Shown here: piece by piece, positions 1 through 5,227 of the stretch
Layout: each line of letters opens with the position of its first letter
Numbering within the stretch: position 1 is the stretch's first letter
Source: Actinomycetota bacterium
GTDB lineage: Bacteria; Actinomycetota; Thermoleophilia; Solirubrobacterales; Solirubrobacteraceae
Assembly (NCBI GenBank): GCA_903970315.1
Contig: CAJCIJ010000125.1
Span: forward strand, 1-5,804
Length of the DNA stretch: 5,804 bases
Direction: 5' to 3'
Notes under the pieces: model-generated
What the model was told of the DNA's origin: nothing
The model's input: only the letters and a program-made list of their open reading frames with translations
The model's database searches: none
Program-made: the position numbers and the translations under genes

Positions 1-1409
1 TCACCCAGCACATCGGCGCCTACCAGGTCACCCACGCGGGCAAGCGCATCACCTTCCTGGACACACCCGGCCACGAGGCGTTCACGGCGATGCGCGCGCG
101 CGGCGCGCGTGTCACCGACGTTGCGGTGATCGTGGTTGCAGCCGACGACGGCGTCAAGCCGCAGACCGAGGAGGCGATCGACCACGCCAAGGCCGCGGGC
201 GTACCCGTGCTCGTGGCGGTCAACAAGATCGACAAGGAGGGCGCAGCCCCCGAGCGTGTGCGCGCCGAGATGGCCCAGCACGGCCTGCAGCCGGTGGAGT
301 GGGGCGGTGAGATCGAGTTTGTCGACGTCAGCGCCAAGACCCACGAGGGTCTGGAGCAGCTGCTGGACACCCTCCAAGTGGTGGCCGAGCTCGAGGAGCT
401 TCGCTCAAACCCCGCCGCACCGGCGTCGGGCACCGTGATCGAGTCAAAGCTTGACCCCGGTCGCGGCCCGGTCGTGACCGTGTTGATCCAGCGCGGCACG
501 CTGCGCGTGGGAGATGCGCTCGTGGCCGGCGTCAACTTCGGCCGCGTGCGCGCGATGCACGACTGGGCGGGGGGGCGCGTCGAGGAGGCGCTACCGGGCG
601 AGCCCGTGGAGGTGCTGGGATTTGACGGCGTGCCTGAAGCCGGCGAGGCGGTCAGGTCGGTGGAGAACGAGCGGCGCGCACGCCAGCTCGCTGCCGAGCG
701 CGCCACGAGGCTGAAGACCGAGGCGCTCGCCCGGCGGGCGGGACGCAAGATCTCACTGGAGGACGTGTTCAAGCTCGCCAAGGCAGGGGCCGTCAAGGAG
801 CTCGGCCTGGTGATCAAGGCCGACGTCGCCGGCTCGCTTGAGGCGATCGAGGACGAGATCGCCAAGCTCCCGCAGGGCGAGGTCTCGGTGAACATCATCC
901 ACCGCGCGGTCGGCGGCATCAACGAGTCAGACGTGATGCTCGCCGCGGCATCCGATGGGCTGATCCTGGCGTTCAACGTGCGGCCCGTGGGCGACGCCCG
1001 CAAGCTCGCCGATCAGCAGGGCGTCGAGATCCGCTCGTACTCGGTCATCTACCGGGCGATCGACGATCTGCGGGCGGCCATGCAGGGCATGCTCGAGCCC
1101 GAGGAGGTCGAGAGCACGATGGGCCAGGCCGAGGTGCGCCAGATCTTCCGTGCCTCTCGCGTGGGCACCATCGCCGGCTCTTACGTCACCGAGGGCAAGG
1201 CGCGAAGGGGTGCCCAGGTGCGCGTCGTCAGGGAGGGCACCGTGATCTACGACACCACCGTGGGCAGCCTGCGTCGTTTCAACGAGGACGTCCAGGAGGT
1301 GGCGACGGGCTTTGAGTGCGGGATCGTCCTCGTAAACTTCCAGGACCTCAAGGAGGGCGACGTCCTGGAACTGTATGAGACGCGCTCCGTCGAGCGCGAG
1401 CTCAGCTGA
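1..1409 (+). CDS. infB: Translation initiation factor IF-2, 3' part (5' end outside window)
   Basis: IF2 is the GTPase that brings formyl-methionyl initiator tRNA to the 30S subunit and promotes 50S joining in the cytoplasm. The reading frame is already open at the window edge (first full codon at 3) and ends at TGA 1407-1409, giving 468 visible codons. The first residues, TQHIGAYQV, are the switch I (G2) region; the P-loop (G1) lies upstream of the window. G3 is DTPGHE (from 60), G4 is NKID (222-233) and G5 is SAK (330-338). After the G domain come the EF-Tu-like barrel (roughly 420-660), a charged helix (660-770), the IF2 domain III (about 790-1080, with [15 protein letters not shown]) and the C-terminal fMet-tRNA-binding barrel. 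The latter includes GFECGI, whose Cys codon is at 1317. All visible motifs are intact, with no frameshift. The missing N-terminal region cannot be judged. Identity is very secure. Confidence 0.98.
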   Translation, partial: TQHIGAYQVTHAGKRITFLDTPGHEAFTAMRARGARVTDVAVIVVAADDGVKPQTEEAIDHAKAAGVPVLVAVNKIDKEGAAPERVRAEMAQHGLQPVEWGGEIEFVDVSAKTHEGLEQLLDTLQVVAELEELRSNPAAPASGTVIESKLDPGRGPVVTVLIQRGTLRVGDALVAGVNFGRVRAMHDWAGGRVEEALPGEPVEVLGFDGVPEAGEAVRSVENERRARQLAAERATRLKTEALARRAGRKISLEDVFKLAKAGAVKELGLVIKADVAGSLEAIEDEIAKLPQGEVSVNIIHRAVGGINESDVMLAAASDGLILAFNVRPVGDARKLADQQGVEIRSYSVIYRAIDDLRAAMQGMLEPEEVESTMGQAEVRQIFRASRVGTIAGSYVTEGKARRGAQVRVVREGTVIYDTTVGSLRRFNEDVQEVATGFECGIVLVNFQDLKEGDVLELYETRSVERELS

Positions 1410-1463
1410 GCACCGGTAGCGACGCCGGCGCCAGGGTCGGCCGTTGCGCCGTGACCGGCACCC

Positions 1464-1487
1464 GCCGCGCAACGCGCGCCGCGCGGC
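1464..1487 (+). repeat. GC-rich inverted repeat in the infB-rbfA gap
   Basis: GCCGCGC (1464-1470) is perfectly complementary to GCGCGGC (1481-1487), giving a 7-base-pair stem with a 10-base loop. A wider, weaker arm pair, GCGCCA (1428-1433) and TGGCGC (1494-1499), could enclose it. No T run follows, so this is not a standard intrinsic terminator. In DNA this GC-rich, short complementary arms can arise by chance. It may be an RNA structure 3' of infB, but the function is unknown. Confidence 0.35.
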
Positions 1488-1507
1488 CCGGCTTGGCGCG
1501 CACGGCA

Positions 1508-1513
1508 TATATT
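1508..1513 (+). promoter_or_regulatory. Possible -10 box (TATATT) upstream of rbfA
   Basis: TATATT is an isolated AT island in otherwise very GC-rich DNA and fits the sigma-70/sigA -10 pattern TANNNT. A start about 7 bases downstream would give a leader of roughly 20 bases carrying the rbfA Shine-Dalgarno at 1525. I find no convincing -35 hexamer at 16-18 bases; TTGGCG at 1493 is too close. It may be an internal promoter that supplements read-through from infB. Inference only. Confidence 0.35.
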
Positions 1514-1524
1514 GAGGTTGCCGC

Positions 1525-1531
1525 AGGGGAG
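1525..1531 (+). promoter_or_regulatory. Shine-Dalgarno of rbfA (decides the start)
   Basis: AGGGGAG lies 8 bases before ATG 1540. An in-frame GTG at 1531 would overlap this element and have no spacer, so ATG 1540 is the better start. The RbfA family also usually begins only a few residues before the R-R-V segment, which fits. Confidence 0.7.
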
Positions 1532-1539
1532 TGGATGGC

Positions 1540-1941
1540 ATGAGCTTGGATCGAATGCGTCGCGTCAACGAGGCGATCGGCCAGGTGGTCGGTGAGGTGG
1601 CGACCAAAGAACTGAAAGATCCGCGAGTGGGGTTCGTGACGGTGACAAGCGTGAAAACCAGCCCAGATCTAAGCCACGCCAGGGTGTACGTCAGCGCCCT
1701 TGACGGCTTCGGCCACAGCGTCGGCGACGAGCAGCGCGAGAGCATGCTCGAGGGTCTGCGCAGTGCGCACGGGTTCATCCAGCACCGCCTGGCGACCGAG
1801 CTCCATCTCAAGCGCACGCCGGTGTTGAGCTTCGTCTATGACCAGACCTCCGAGAGCGCAATGCGCGTCGGCGAGCTGCTGGATGCCGAGCCGCCGCCGC
1901 CCAGCGTCGAGGGGATCTCCGAAGAGCGGTTGGCGCGATGA
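1540..1941 (+). CDS. rbfA: Ribosome-binding factor A (30S maturation)
   Basis: RbfA binds free 30S subunits and assists late 16S rRNA processing and 5'-end helix formation; it is important in cold adaptation in other bacteria. The product is 133 residues, normal for the family, with a single KH-like fold. Visible family signatures are RMRRVNEAIGQ (5-15), the ELKDPRVGFVTVTSV block (24-38), SPDLSHARVYVS (41-52), and the C-terminal half LATELHLKRTPVLSFVYDQT (84-103), followed by the SESAMRVGELL helix. A proline-rich, acidic tail follows (residues 116-133). ATG 1540 is chosen over GTG 1531 because of the well-spaced Shine-Dalgarno AGGGGAG. The TGA stop overlaps the next gene's ATG in an ATGA, so translation is probably coupled to the phosphoesterase gene. 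The position between infB and the DHH gene is the classic one. Confidence 0.96.
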   Translation: MSLDRMRRVNEAIGQVVGEVATKELKDPRVGFVTVTSVKTSPDLSHARVYVSALDGFGHSVGDEQRESMLEGLRSAHGFIQHRLATELHLKRTPVLSFVYDQTSESAMRVGELLDAEPPPPSVEGISEERLAR

Positions 1942-2975
1942 GCTCCACCGATCTTTTCGCCGGAACCGATGCCACGCCCGCGCAGGTGCGCCGCGAGGTA
2001 GTCCGCCGCCTGCAACAGGACACGCGCTTCGTGGTTGCCACCCACGAGAACCCCGATGGCGACGCCCTGGGGTCGCTTGTGGCGATGCACGGGCTGCTGA
2101 AGTCCCTTGGCAAGGACGTCGAGATGTTCATGGCCCAGCGCGACCTGCCGCTGCCCGACGAGTACTCGCTGTTTGTCCTGCAGGATCTCATCCACGAGGT
2201 GCCCGAGGACATTGGCGAGCGCACGATCGTATTTCTGGACTGCGGCAACATCGACCGCAGCCCATCGCTTGTGCTCAGCGGCGGCGCGTTCCTGGTCAAC
2301 ATCGACCACCACCACGACAACACTCTCTTTGGCACGCTGAACCATGTGGTCGCCGACGCTTCGTGTACGGCCGAGCTGGTGTGGGAGATCTACTTAGAGC
2401 TTGGCATCACGCCCCCGGTACCTATCGCCGAAGCGCTGTACGTGGGGCTGGTGACCGATACGGGACGGTTCATGTACGAGAGCACCGGACCGCGCGCCCA
2501 CCAGATGGCCGCCGCCCTGATCGAAGCCGGTGTGCAGGTTCAGACGGTCTACAGGCGCCTGTATGAGGACGTGCCGCTGGCCAGGCTCGCGCTGCTGGCG
2601 CGTGCCCTTGGCGCCGTCCAGCGCTTTGACGCCGGCACGCTCACGCTGGCGTCGCTGACGGCCGAGGACTTCGCGCTTGCCGAGGCCGGCCAGGCCGACG
2701 CCGAGGGCATCGTGGACCACCTGCGCGCGGTGCGCGCCACCAAGGTGGCGGCGCTGGTGCGACAGCTCACCGACGCCGACAGGCTCGGGGAATCCAAGGT
2801 GTCTCTGCGTGCCATCGACGATGACGTCGACGTCTCGCAGATCGCCAGGGCGCAGGGTGGCGGCGGGCACCGCCGCGCGGCGGGCTTCTCGACGTCGCTT
2901 GCCGTTGACGAGCTGATCGCGTTCCTGCGGGCCGAGATCCAGGCCCAACTGGGACACTCTGCACCCCTGGGGTGA
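1938..2975 (+). CDS. nrnA: DHH/DHHA1 phosphoesterase, NrnA-type nanoRNase / pAp phosphatase
   Basis: Members of this family hydrolyse very short RNA oligonucleotides, and many also dephosphorylate 3'-phosphoadenosine 5'-phosphate. Others cleave cyclic dinucleotides or pApA, so the exact substrate is inferred. The 345-residue product shows the DHH metal motifs in order: THENPDGDALGS (35-46; H36, D40, D42), D101 in FLDCGN, IDHHHDN (122-128; D123, H124, H125) and VTDTGRFMYEST (172-183; D174). The C-terminal DHHA1 domain carries GGGGHRRAAGF (307-317), its substrate-binding glycine-rich motif. All expected metal ligands are present, so it should be active. There are no membrane segments and no CBS or PAS domains, which separates it from GdpP or Cbf-type relatives. 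The start is the ATG of the ATGA overlap with rbfA; a weak purine stretch at 1922 may help. This gene lies between rbfA and truB in many Gram-positive bacteria. A TTA leucine codon (2394-2396) is rare for such DNA. Confidence 0.93.
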   Translation: MSSTDLFAGTDATPAQVRREVVRRLQQDTRFVVATHENPDGDALGSLVAMHGLLKSLGKDVEMFMAQRDLPLPDEYSLFVLQDLIHEVPEDIGERTIVFLDCGNIDRSPSLVLSGGAFLVNIDHHHDNTLFGTLNHVVADASCTAELVWEIYLELGITPPVPIAEALYVGLVTDTGRFMYESTGPRAHQMAAALIEAGVQVQTVYRRLYEDVPLARLALLARALGAVQRFDAGTLTLASLTAEDFALAEAGQADAEGIVDHLRAVRATKVAALVRQLTDADRLGESKVSLRAIDDDVDVSQIARAQGGGGHRRAAGFSTSLAVDELIAFLRAEIQAQLGHSAPLG

Positions 2976-2984
2976 GCCGCCCGC

Positions 2985-3647
2985 GTGGAGGGGGTGCTGC
3001 TGATCGACAAGCCCGCCGGCGCGACCTCCCATGACGTGGTTGCCGCGGTGCGGCGCGCGTTTGGAGGCGCAAAGACCGGCCACGCGGGCACCCTGGACCC
3101 GTTTGCCACGGGGCTGCTGCTGGTGCTCGTCGGCAGGGCCACGCGCCTGCAGCGCACGTTCATGGAGCTTCCCAAGCGGTATGAGACCGTGGCAGTGCTG
3201 GGGGCGACATCGACCACGGGCGACCCCGAGGGGGAGATCGTTCACACGAGCAGGGTCCCTGCGCAGCAGCCGCACCTGCCCACAGGGCAGTTGCGCCAGC
3301 GCCCGCCAATTTACTCCGCGGTGAAGATCGGTGGCGAGCGCGCCTACCGGCGAGCCCGGCGCGGCGAGCGCTTCCAGATGCCCGAGCGGATCGTGACCGT
3401 GACAAGCTTCGATCAGCTCTGGCGCGACGGCGATCGCGCGGGCTTTGCGATCGAATGCTCGTCGGGGACCTACGTCAGGTCACTGATCGCCGATCTGGGC
3501 GACGCCTACTGCGAGGCCCTGCGCCGCACCGCCATCGGGCCGTTTGCCGTCGGCGACGCCGTGGCCCCGCCGGCGCGCGATGCGCAGGGATGGCTGCCGC
3601 AGGCCCCCGCTGCGCTGACCATCGAGCAGGCGCTCGCCGTGCTCTGA
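2985..3647 (+). CDS. truB: tRNA pseudouridine(55) synthase TruB, short form
   Basis: TruB isomerises uridine 55 in the T-loop of most tRNAs to pseudouridine. Family motifs are GVLLIDKPAGATSHDVV (3-19), TGHAGTLDPFATGLL (31-45; catalytic Asp38), KRYE (64-67; Tyr66), PPIYSAVKIGGERAY (107-121), and CSSGTYVRSLIADLG (158-172; Tyr163, Arg165). At 220 residues it is far shorter than Escherichia coli TruB (314). The chain stops soon after the catalytic fold and no C-terminal PUA-like domain is seen. Two loops also look several residues shorter than usual: before PPIYSAVK and in DLGDAYCEALRRT. The catalytic residues are all there, so it is probably functional rather than decayed. The start is GTG 2985, directly before the conserved GVLL segment and 9 bases after the preceding stop. 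GGGGTGA (2969-2975), inside the upstream gene, is a plausible Shine-Dalgarno. Confidence 0.95.
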   Translation: MEGVLLIDKPAGATSHDVVAAVRRAFGGAKTGHAGTLDPFATGLLLVLVGRATRLQRTFMELPKRYETVAVLGATSTTGDPEGEIVHTSRVPAQQPHLPTGQLRQRPPIYSAVKIGGERAYRRARRGERFQMPERIVTVTSFDQLWRDGDRAGFAIECSSGTYVRSLIADLGDAYCEALRRTAIGPFAVGDAVAPPARDAQGWLPQAPAALTIEQALAVL

Positions 3648-3705
3648 CTCGCGCTCGGCGCGGCGGCCCTGGCCCTGGCCGACCGTGGCGTCTGGGCGCA
3701 ACCAT

Positions 3706-3711
3706 TAGGCT
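3706..3711 (+). promoter_or_regulatory. Possible -10 box (TAGGCT) for leaderless ribF
   Basis: TAGGCT matches TANNNT and ends 9 bases before GTG 3721. That is the spacing at which transcription would start at or next to the start codon. No Shine-Dalgarno is visible before ribF, which supports a leaderless transcript, a common arrangement in actinobacteria. No good -35 is visible. The 73-base gap after truB otherwise contains only GC-rich sequence, including a short GGCCCT tandem (3665-3680). Confidence 0.45.
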
Positions 3712-3720
3712 CCCGGCACC

Positions 3721-4731
3721 GTGAAGATCGTGAGCCTGACCGACGCCGAGCGGCGCCCCCGACGGCTGGCCGTGGGCACGTTCGACGGCGTGCATCTGGG
3801 CCACCGCCAGGTGATCGCCGGCTCAGACAGTGTGCTCACGTTCGACCCCCATCCGGTGTCGGTGGTGGCACCCGAGCACACGCCCAGGCTGCTGACCACG
3901 TCTGCCACCAAGGCTGAACTGGTCGCCGCCATGGGTGTGTCGGAGATGATCGTGATCCCCTTCTCGACGTCCTTTGCCGCGCGCAGCGCGCAGTCGTTTA
4001 TCGACGATGTGCTCGTCGGGGCGCTCGGAGCCGAGCGCGTCTCGGTGGGCGAGAACTTTCGCTTCGGGCACCGCGCCCAGGGCACGCCGGAGCTACTGCG
4101 GGCCGACGGCCGCTTTCAGACCGTCGTGCACCCGATGTTGGAGGTCGACGGCGAGATCGTCTCCTCCAGCCACATCCGCGGGCTGCTGGCGGCCGGCGAC
4201 GTCGACCGCGCCCAGGTGTTCCTGGGGGCGCCCTTTGAGGTGCGCGGCGAGGTCGTCCACGGCGATGCCCGCGGCAGGCAACTGGGCTATCCAACCGCCA
4301 ACCTGATCCCTGACGAGACTCTCGTGACCCCCGGCCACGGCGTCTACGCATGTACCGCGTCGGTGGTCCAGACCGCCTCAGGCCGCGACGGCCTTACGCC
4401 TGCCCCGTCAGACGCGCCTGCCCCGTCAGACGCGCCTGCCCCGCCCGCTGCAGGCGCGCACGGGCTGTTGGCCGACGCTGTGCCGGCGGCGGTAAGCGTG
4501 GGTGTGCGGCCCACCTTTGCCACCGGCCGCGGTGAGCTCATCGAGGCCTACCTGATCGACTTCGACGGTGACATCTACGGGCGCGAGCTGCGACTGTGGT
4601 TCCTGCACCGCCTCCGTGGGGAGCGCCGCTTTGACTCCAGCGAGGCACTGGTCCAGCAGATGGCCCTCGACGTGGCGCAGACCCGTCGGATCGTCGATGC
4701 GCACGCGGGCCGGTCTGCTAGCTTGTCCTGA
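3721..4731 (+). CDS. ribF: Bifunctional riboflavin kinase / FAD synthetase
   Basis: RibF phosphorylates riboflavin to FMN and adenylates FMN to FAD. The 336-residue product has both modules. The N-terminal FAD synthetase (about 15-165) shows [10 protein letters not shown] (19-28, with the HxGH nucleotidyltransferase signature), FDPHP (41-45), GENFRFGH (110-117) and SSSHIR (148-153). The C-terminal riboflavin kinase (about 170-325) shows [20 protein letters not shown] (176-195; PTAN at 191-194), GVYA (207-210), VGVRPTF (260-266), and [18 protein letters not shown] (274-291; Glu275 is the probable catalytic base). Two oddities stand out. Between HLGH and VLTFDPHP only about ten residues remain, fewer than usual. 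An Ala/Pro/Ser/Asp-rich stretch (about 217-250), with a tandem PAPSDA repeat, sits in a loop of the kinase domain. The start is GTG 3721, without a Shine-Dalgarno but 9 bases after a TANNNT box. The stop is 4 bases before rpsO. Confidence 0.95.
   Translation: MKIVSLTDAERRPRRLAVGTFDGVHLGHRQVIAGSDSVLTFDPHPVSVVAPEHTPRLLTTSATKAELVAAMGVSEMIVIPFSTSFAARSAQSFIDDVLVGALGAERVSVGENFRFGHRAQGTPELLRADGRFQTVVHPMLEVDGEIVSSSHIRGLLAAGDVDRAQVFLGAPFEVRGEVVHGDARGRQLGYPTANLIPDETLVTPGHGVYACTASVVQTASGRDGLTPAPSDAPAPSDAPAPPAAGAHGLLADAVPAAVSVGVRPTFATGRGELIEAYLIDFDGDIYGRELRLWFLHRLRGERRFDSSEALVQQMALDVAQTRRIVDAHAGRSASLS
4397..4443 (+). repeat. 18-base tandem repeat inside ribF (PAPSDA repeat)
   Basis: The unit CCTGCCCCGTCAGACGCG occurs twice in perfect tandem (4399-4416 and 4417-4434), followed by a 9-base partial third copy (4435-4443). 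The length is a multiple of three, so each copy adds PAPSDA (ribF residues 227-238, then PAP). Identical copies at the DNA level point to recent slippage duplication, and copy number may differ between strains. Confidence 0.9.
4716..4724 (+). promoter_or_regulatory. Possible extended -10 promoter for rpsO
   Basis: TGCTAGCTT matches the extended -10 pattern TGNTANNNT and lies in the last codons of ribF. A start about 7 bases downstream would fall near 4731, a few bases before ATG 4736, giving a leaderless or nearly leaderless rpsO mRNA. No Shine-Dalgarno precedes rpsO, which agrees. No clear -35 is seen. rpsO has its own promoter in Escherichia coli, so a separate promoter here is plausible but unproven. 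Confidence 0.45.
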
Positions 4732-4735
4732 GTTT

Positions 4736-5005
4736 ATGTTCCCAACCACTGAGCGCAAACGCGAGATAACGGCCCAATTCGGCTCAAACGAGCAGGACAC
4801 GGGCGACACCAAAGTGCAGGTGGCGCTGCTCACCGAGCGCATCAACCACCTCACCGAGCATCTGCGCGAGCACAAGGCCGACCACCACTCACGCCGCGGA
4901 CTGCTGCGGATGGTGGGACACCGTCGGCGACTGCTCGGCTACCTGCAGCGCAGCGACCTGGATTCCTACAGGGCGCTGATCAAGGACCTCGGCCTGCGCA
5001 AGTAG
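4736..5005 (+). CDS. rpsO: 30S ribosomal protein S15
   Basis: S15 is a primary 16S rRNA-binding protein of the 30S platform and contacts the 50S subunit in an intersubunit bridge. The product is 89 residues, the standard S15 length, and all four helices are present. Signatures are [20 protein letters not shown] (21-40), [20 protein letters not shown] (41-60; the rRNA-contacting H42, D49 and S52 are present), and RRRLLGYL followed by [12 protein letters not shown] at the end. DTGDTKVQ departs slightly from the common DTGSPEVQ, with Lys in place of Glu. The frame stays open upstream into ribF, but ATG 4736 gives the exact family length. The start has no Shine-Dalgarno and lies 4 bases after the ribF stop, so translation probably depends on a leaderless mRNA or on termination-reinitiation from ribF. 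The order rpsO-pnp is highly conserved in bacteria. Confidence 0.98.
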   Translation: MFPTTERKREITAQFGSNEQDTGDTKVQVALLTERINHLTEHLREHKADHHSRRGLLRMVGHRRRLLGYLQRSDLDSYRALIKDLGLRK

Positions 5006-5022
5006 GCGGTCCGCCGCAGCGC

Positions 5023-5038
5023 CGCGCTCACAAGCGCG
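5023..5038 (+). repeat. Small hairpin after rpsO
   Basis: CGCGCT (5023-5028) and AGCGCG (5033-5038) form a 6-base-pair stem with the loop CACA, 18 bases after the rpsO stop. It could protect the 3' end of an rpsO transcript. Without a U tract it is not convincing as a terminator, and its GC content makes a chance origin possible. Confidence 0.35.
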
Positions 5039-5127
5039 CGCCAAGGTGCGCATCACGTCGTCTCAGAAGGTGATCGGAGCTCAGTTCGGGTGGCCTGCCA
5101 GCCGACGGACCGCCAATGGCGGTCCGC

Positions 5128-5133
5128 TAAGCT
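5128..5133 (+). promoter_or_regulatory. Possible -10 box (TAAGCT) for pnp
   Basis: TAAGCT fits TANNNT and directly abuts the 9-base-pair hairpin ending at 5126. Its context TAAGCTCC resembles TAGGCTCC before ribF. A start near 5140 would give a pnp leader of about 90 bases that lacks the hairpin arms, while read-through RNA from rpsO would contain them. No good -35 was found. Confidence 0.35.
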
Positions 5134-5206
5134 CCGTGCGTTCAACGTCAAGACAAGAAAACAGACTCCAGCCGAAGCGGCCGCGCAAGGCGGCGATCCG
5201 GCGGAG

Positions 5207-5220
5207 AAGGAAGGTAAGAG
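5207..5220 (+). promoter_or_regulatory. Shine-Dalgarno region of pnp
   Basis: A purine-rich run upstream of ATG 5228 holds AAGGAAGG (5207-5214, 13 bases away, rather far) and AAGAG (5216-5220, 7 bases away). It supports ATG 5228 as the start, and the stretch from 5150 onward is unusually A-rich for this DNA. No other in-frame start codon lies close by. Confidence 0.6.
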
Positions 5221-5227
5221 AATTTCA

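Larger units (their letters stand above)
5005..5136 (+). repeat. Nested and competing inverted repeats in the rpsO-pnp gap
   Basis: CGGACCGCC (5106-5114) and GGCGGTCCG (5118-5126) form a perfect 9-base-pair hairpin with the 3-base loop AAT. The right arm, as GGCGGTCCGC, also occurs at 5005-5014, starting at the last base of the rpsO stop codon, so it could pair with the same 5106-5114 arm. The two pairings are mutually exclusive. CGGAGCT (5075-5081) and AGCTCCG (5130-5136) form a 7-base-pair outer stem around the hairpin. No T run follows, so this is not a normal intrinsic terminator. In Escherichia coli this gap carries a terminator and the RNase III hairpin for pnp autoregulation; a similar processing role is possible here. 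Confidence 0.6.

Noticed and set aside
1464..1490. Intrinsic terminator after infB
   Set aside because: The stem is present but no T run follows, and the genes downstream normally belong to the same transcript.
1531..1539. GTG 1531 as the rbfA start
   Set aside because: It overlaps the Shine-Dalgarno AGGGGAG, whereas ATG 1540 has ideal spacing.
927..1817. Long open frame on the minus strand across the infB 3' end and rbfA
   Set aside because: It lies opposite two secure genes, has no family motifs, and is Arg/Ala-rich as expected for the antisense of GC-rich coding DNA. The other long minus-strand frames (for example 20-1003, 2394-3275, 1808-2335) fail for the same reasons.
4568..4735. Upstream extension of the rpsO frame into ribF
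   Set aside because: The frame is open, but it would overlap about 160 bases of the riboflavin kinase C terminus and add non-conserved residues. ATG 4736 yields exactly 89 residues.
5106..5135. Intrinsic terminator after rpsO
   Set aside because: There is a perfect 9-base-pair stem, but it is followed by CTAAGCTCC rather than a T tract. I list it as a structured region instead.
5141..5227. N-terminal extension of PNPase upstream of ATG 5228
   Set aside because: The frame is open here but has no in-frame start codon near a ribosome-binding site, and the family N terminus matches ATG 5228.
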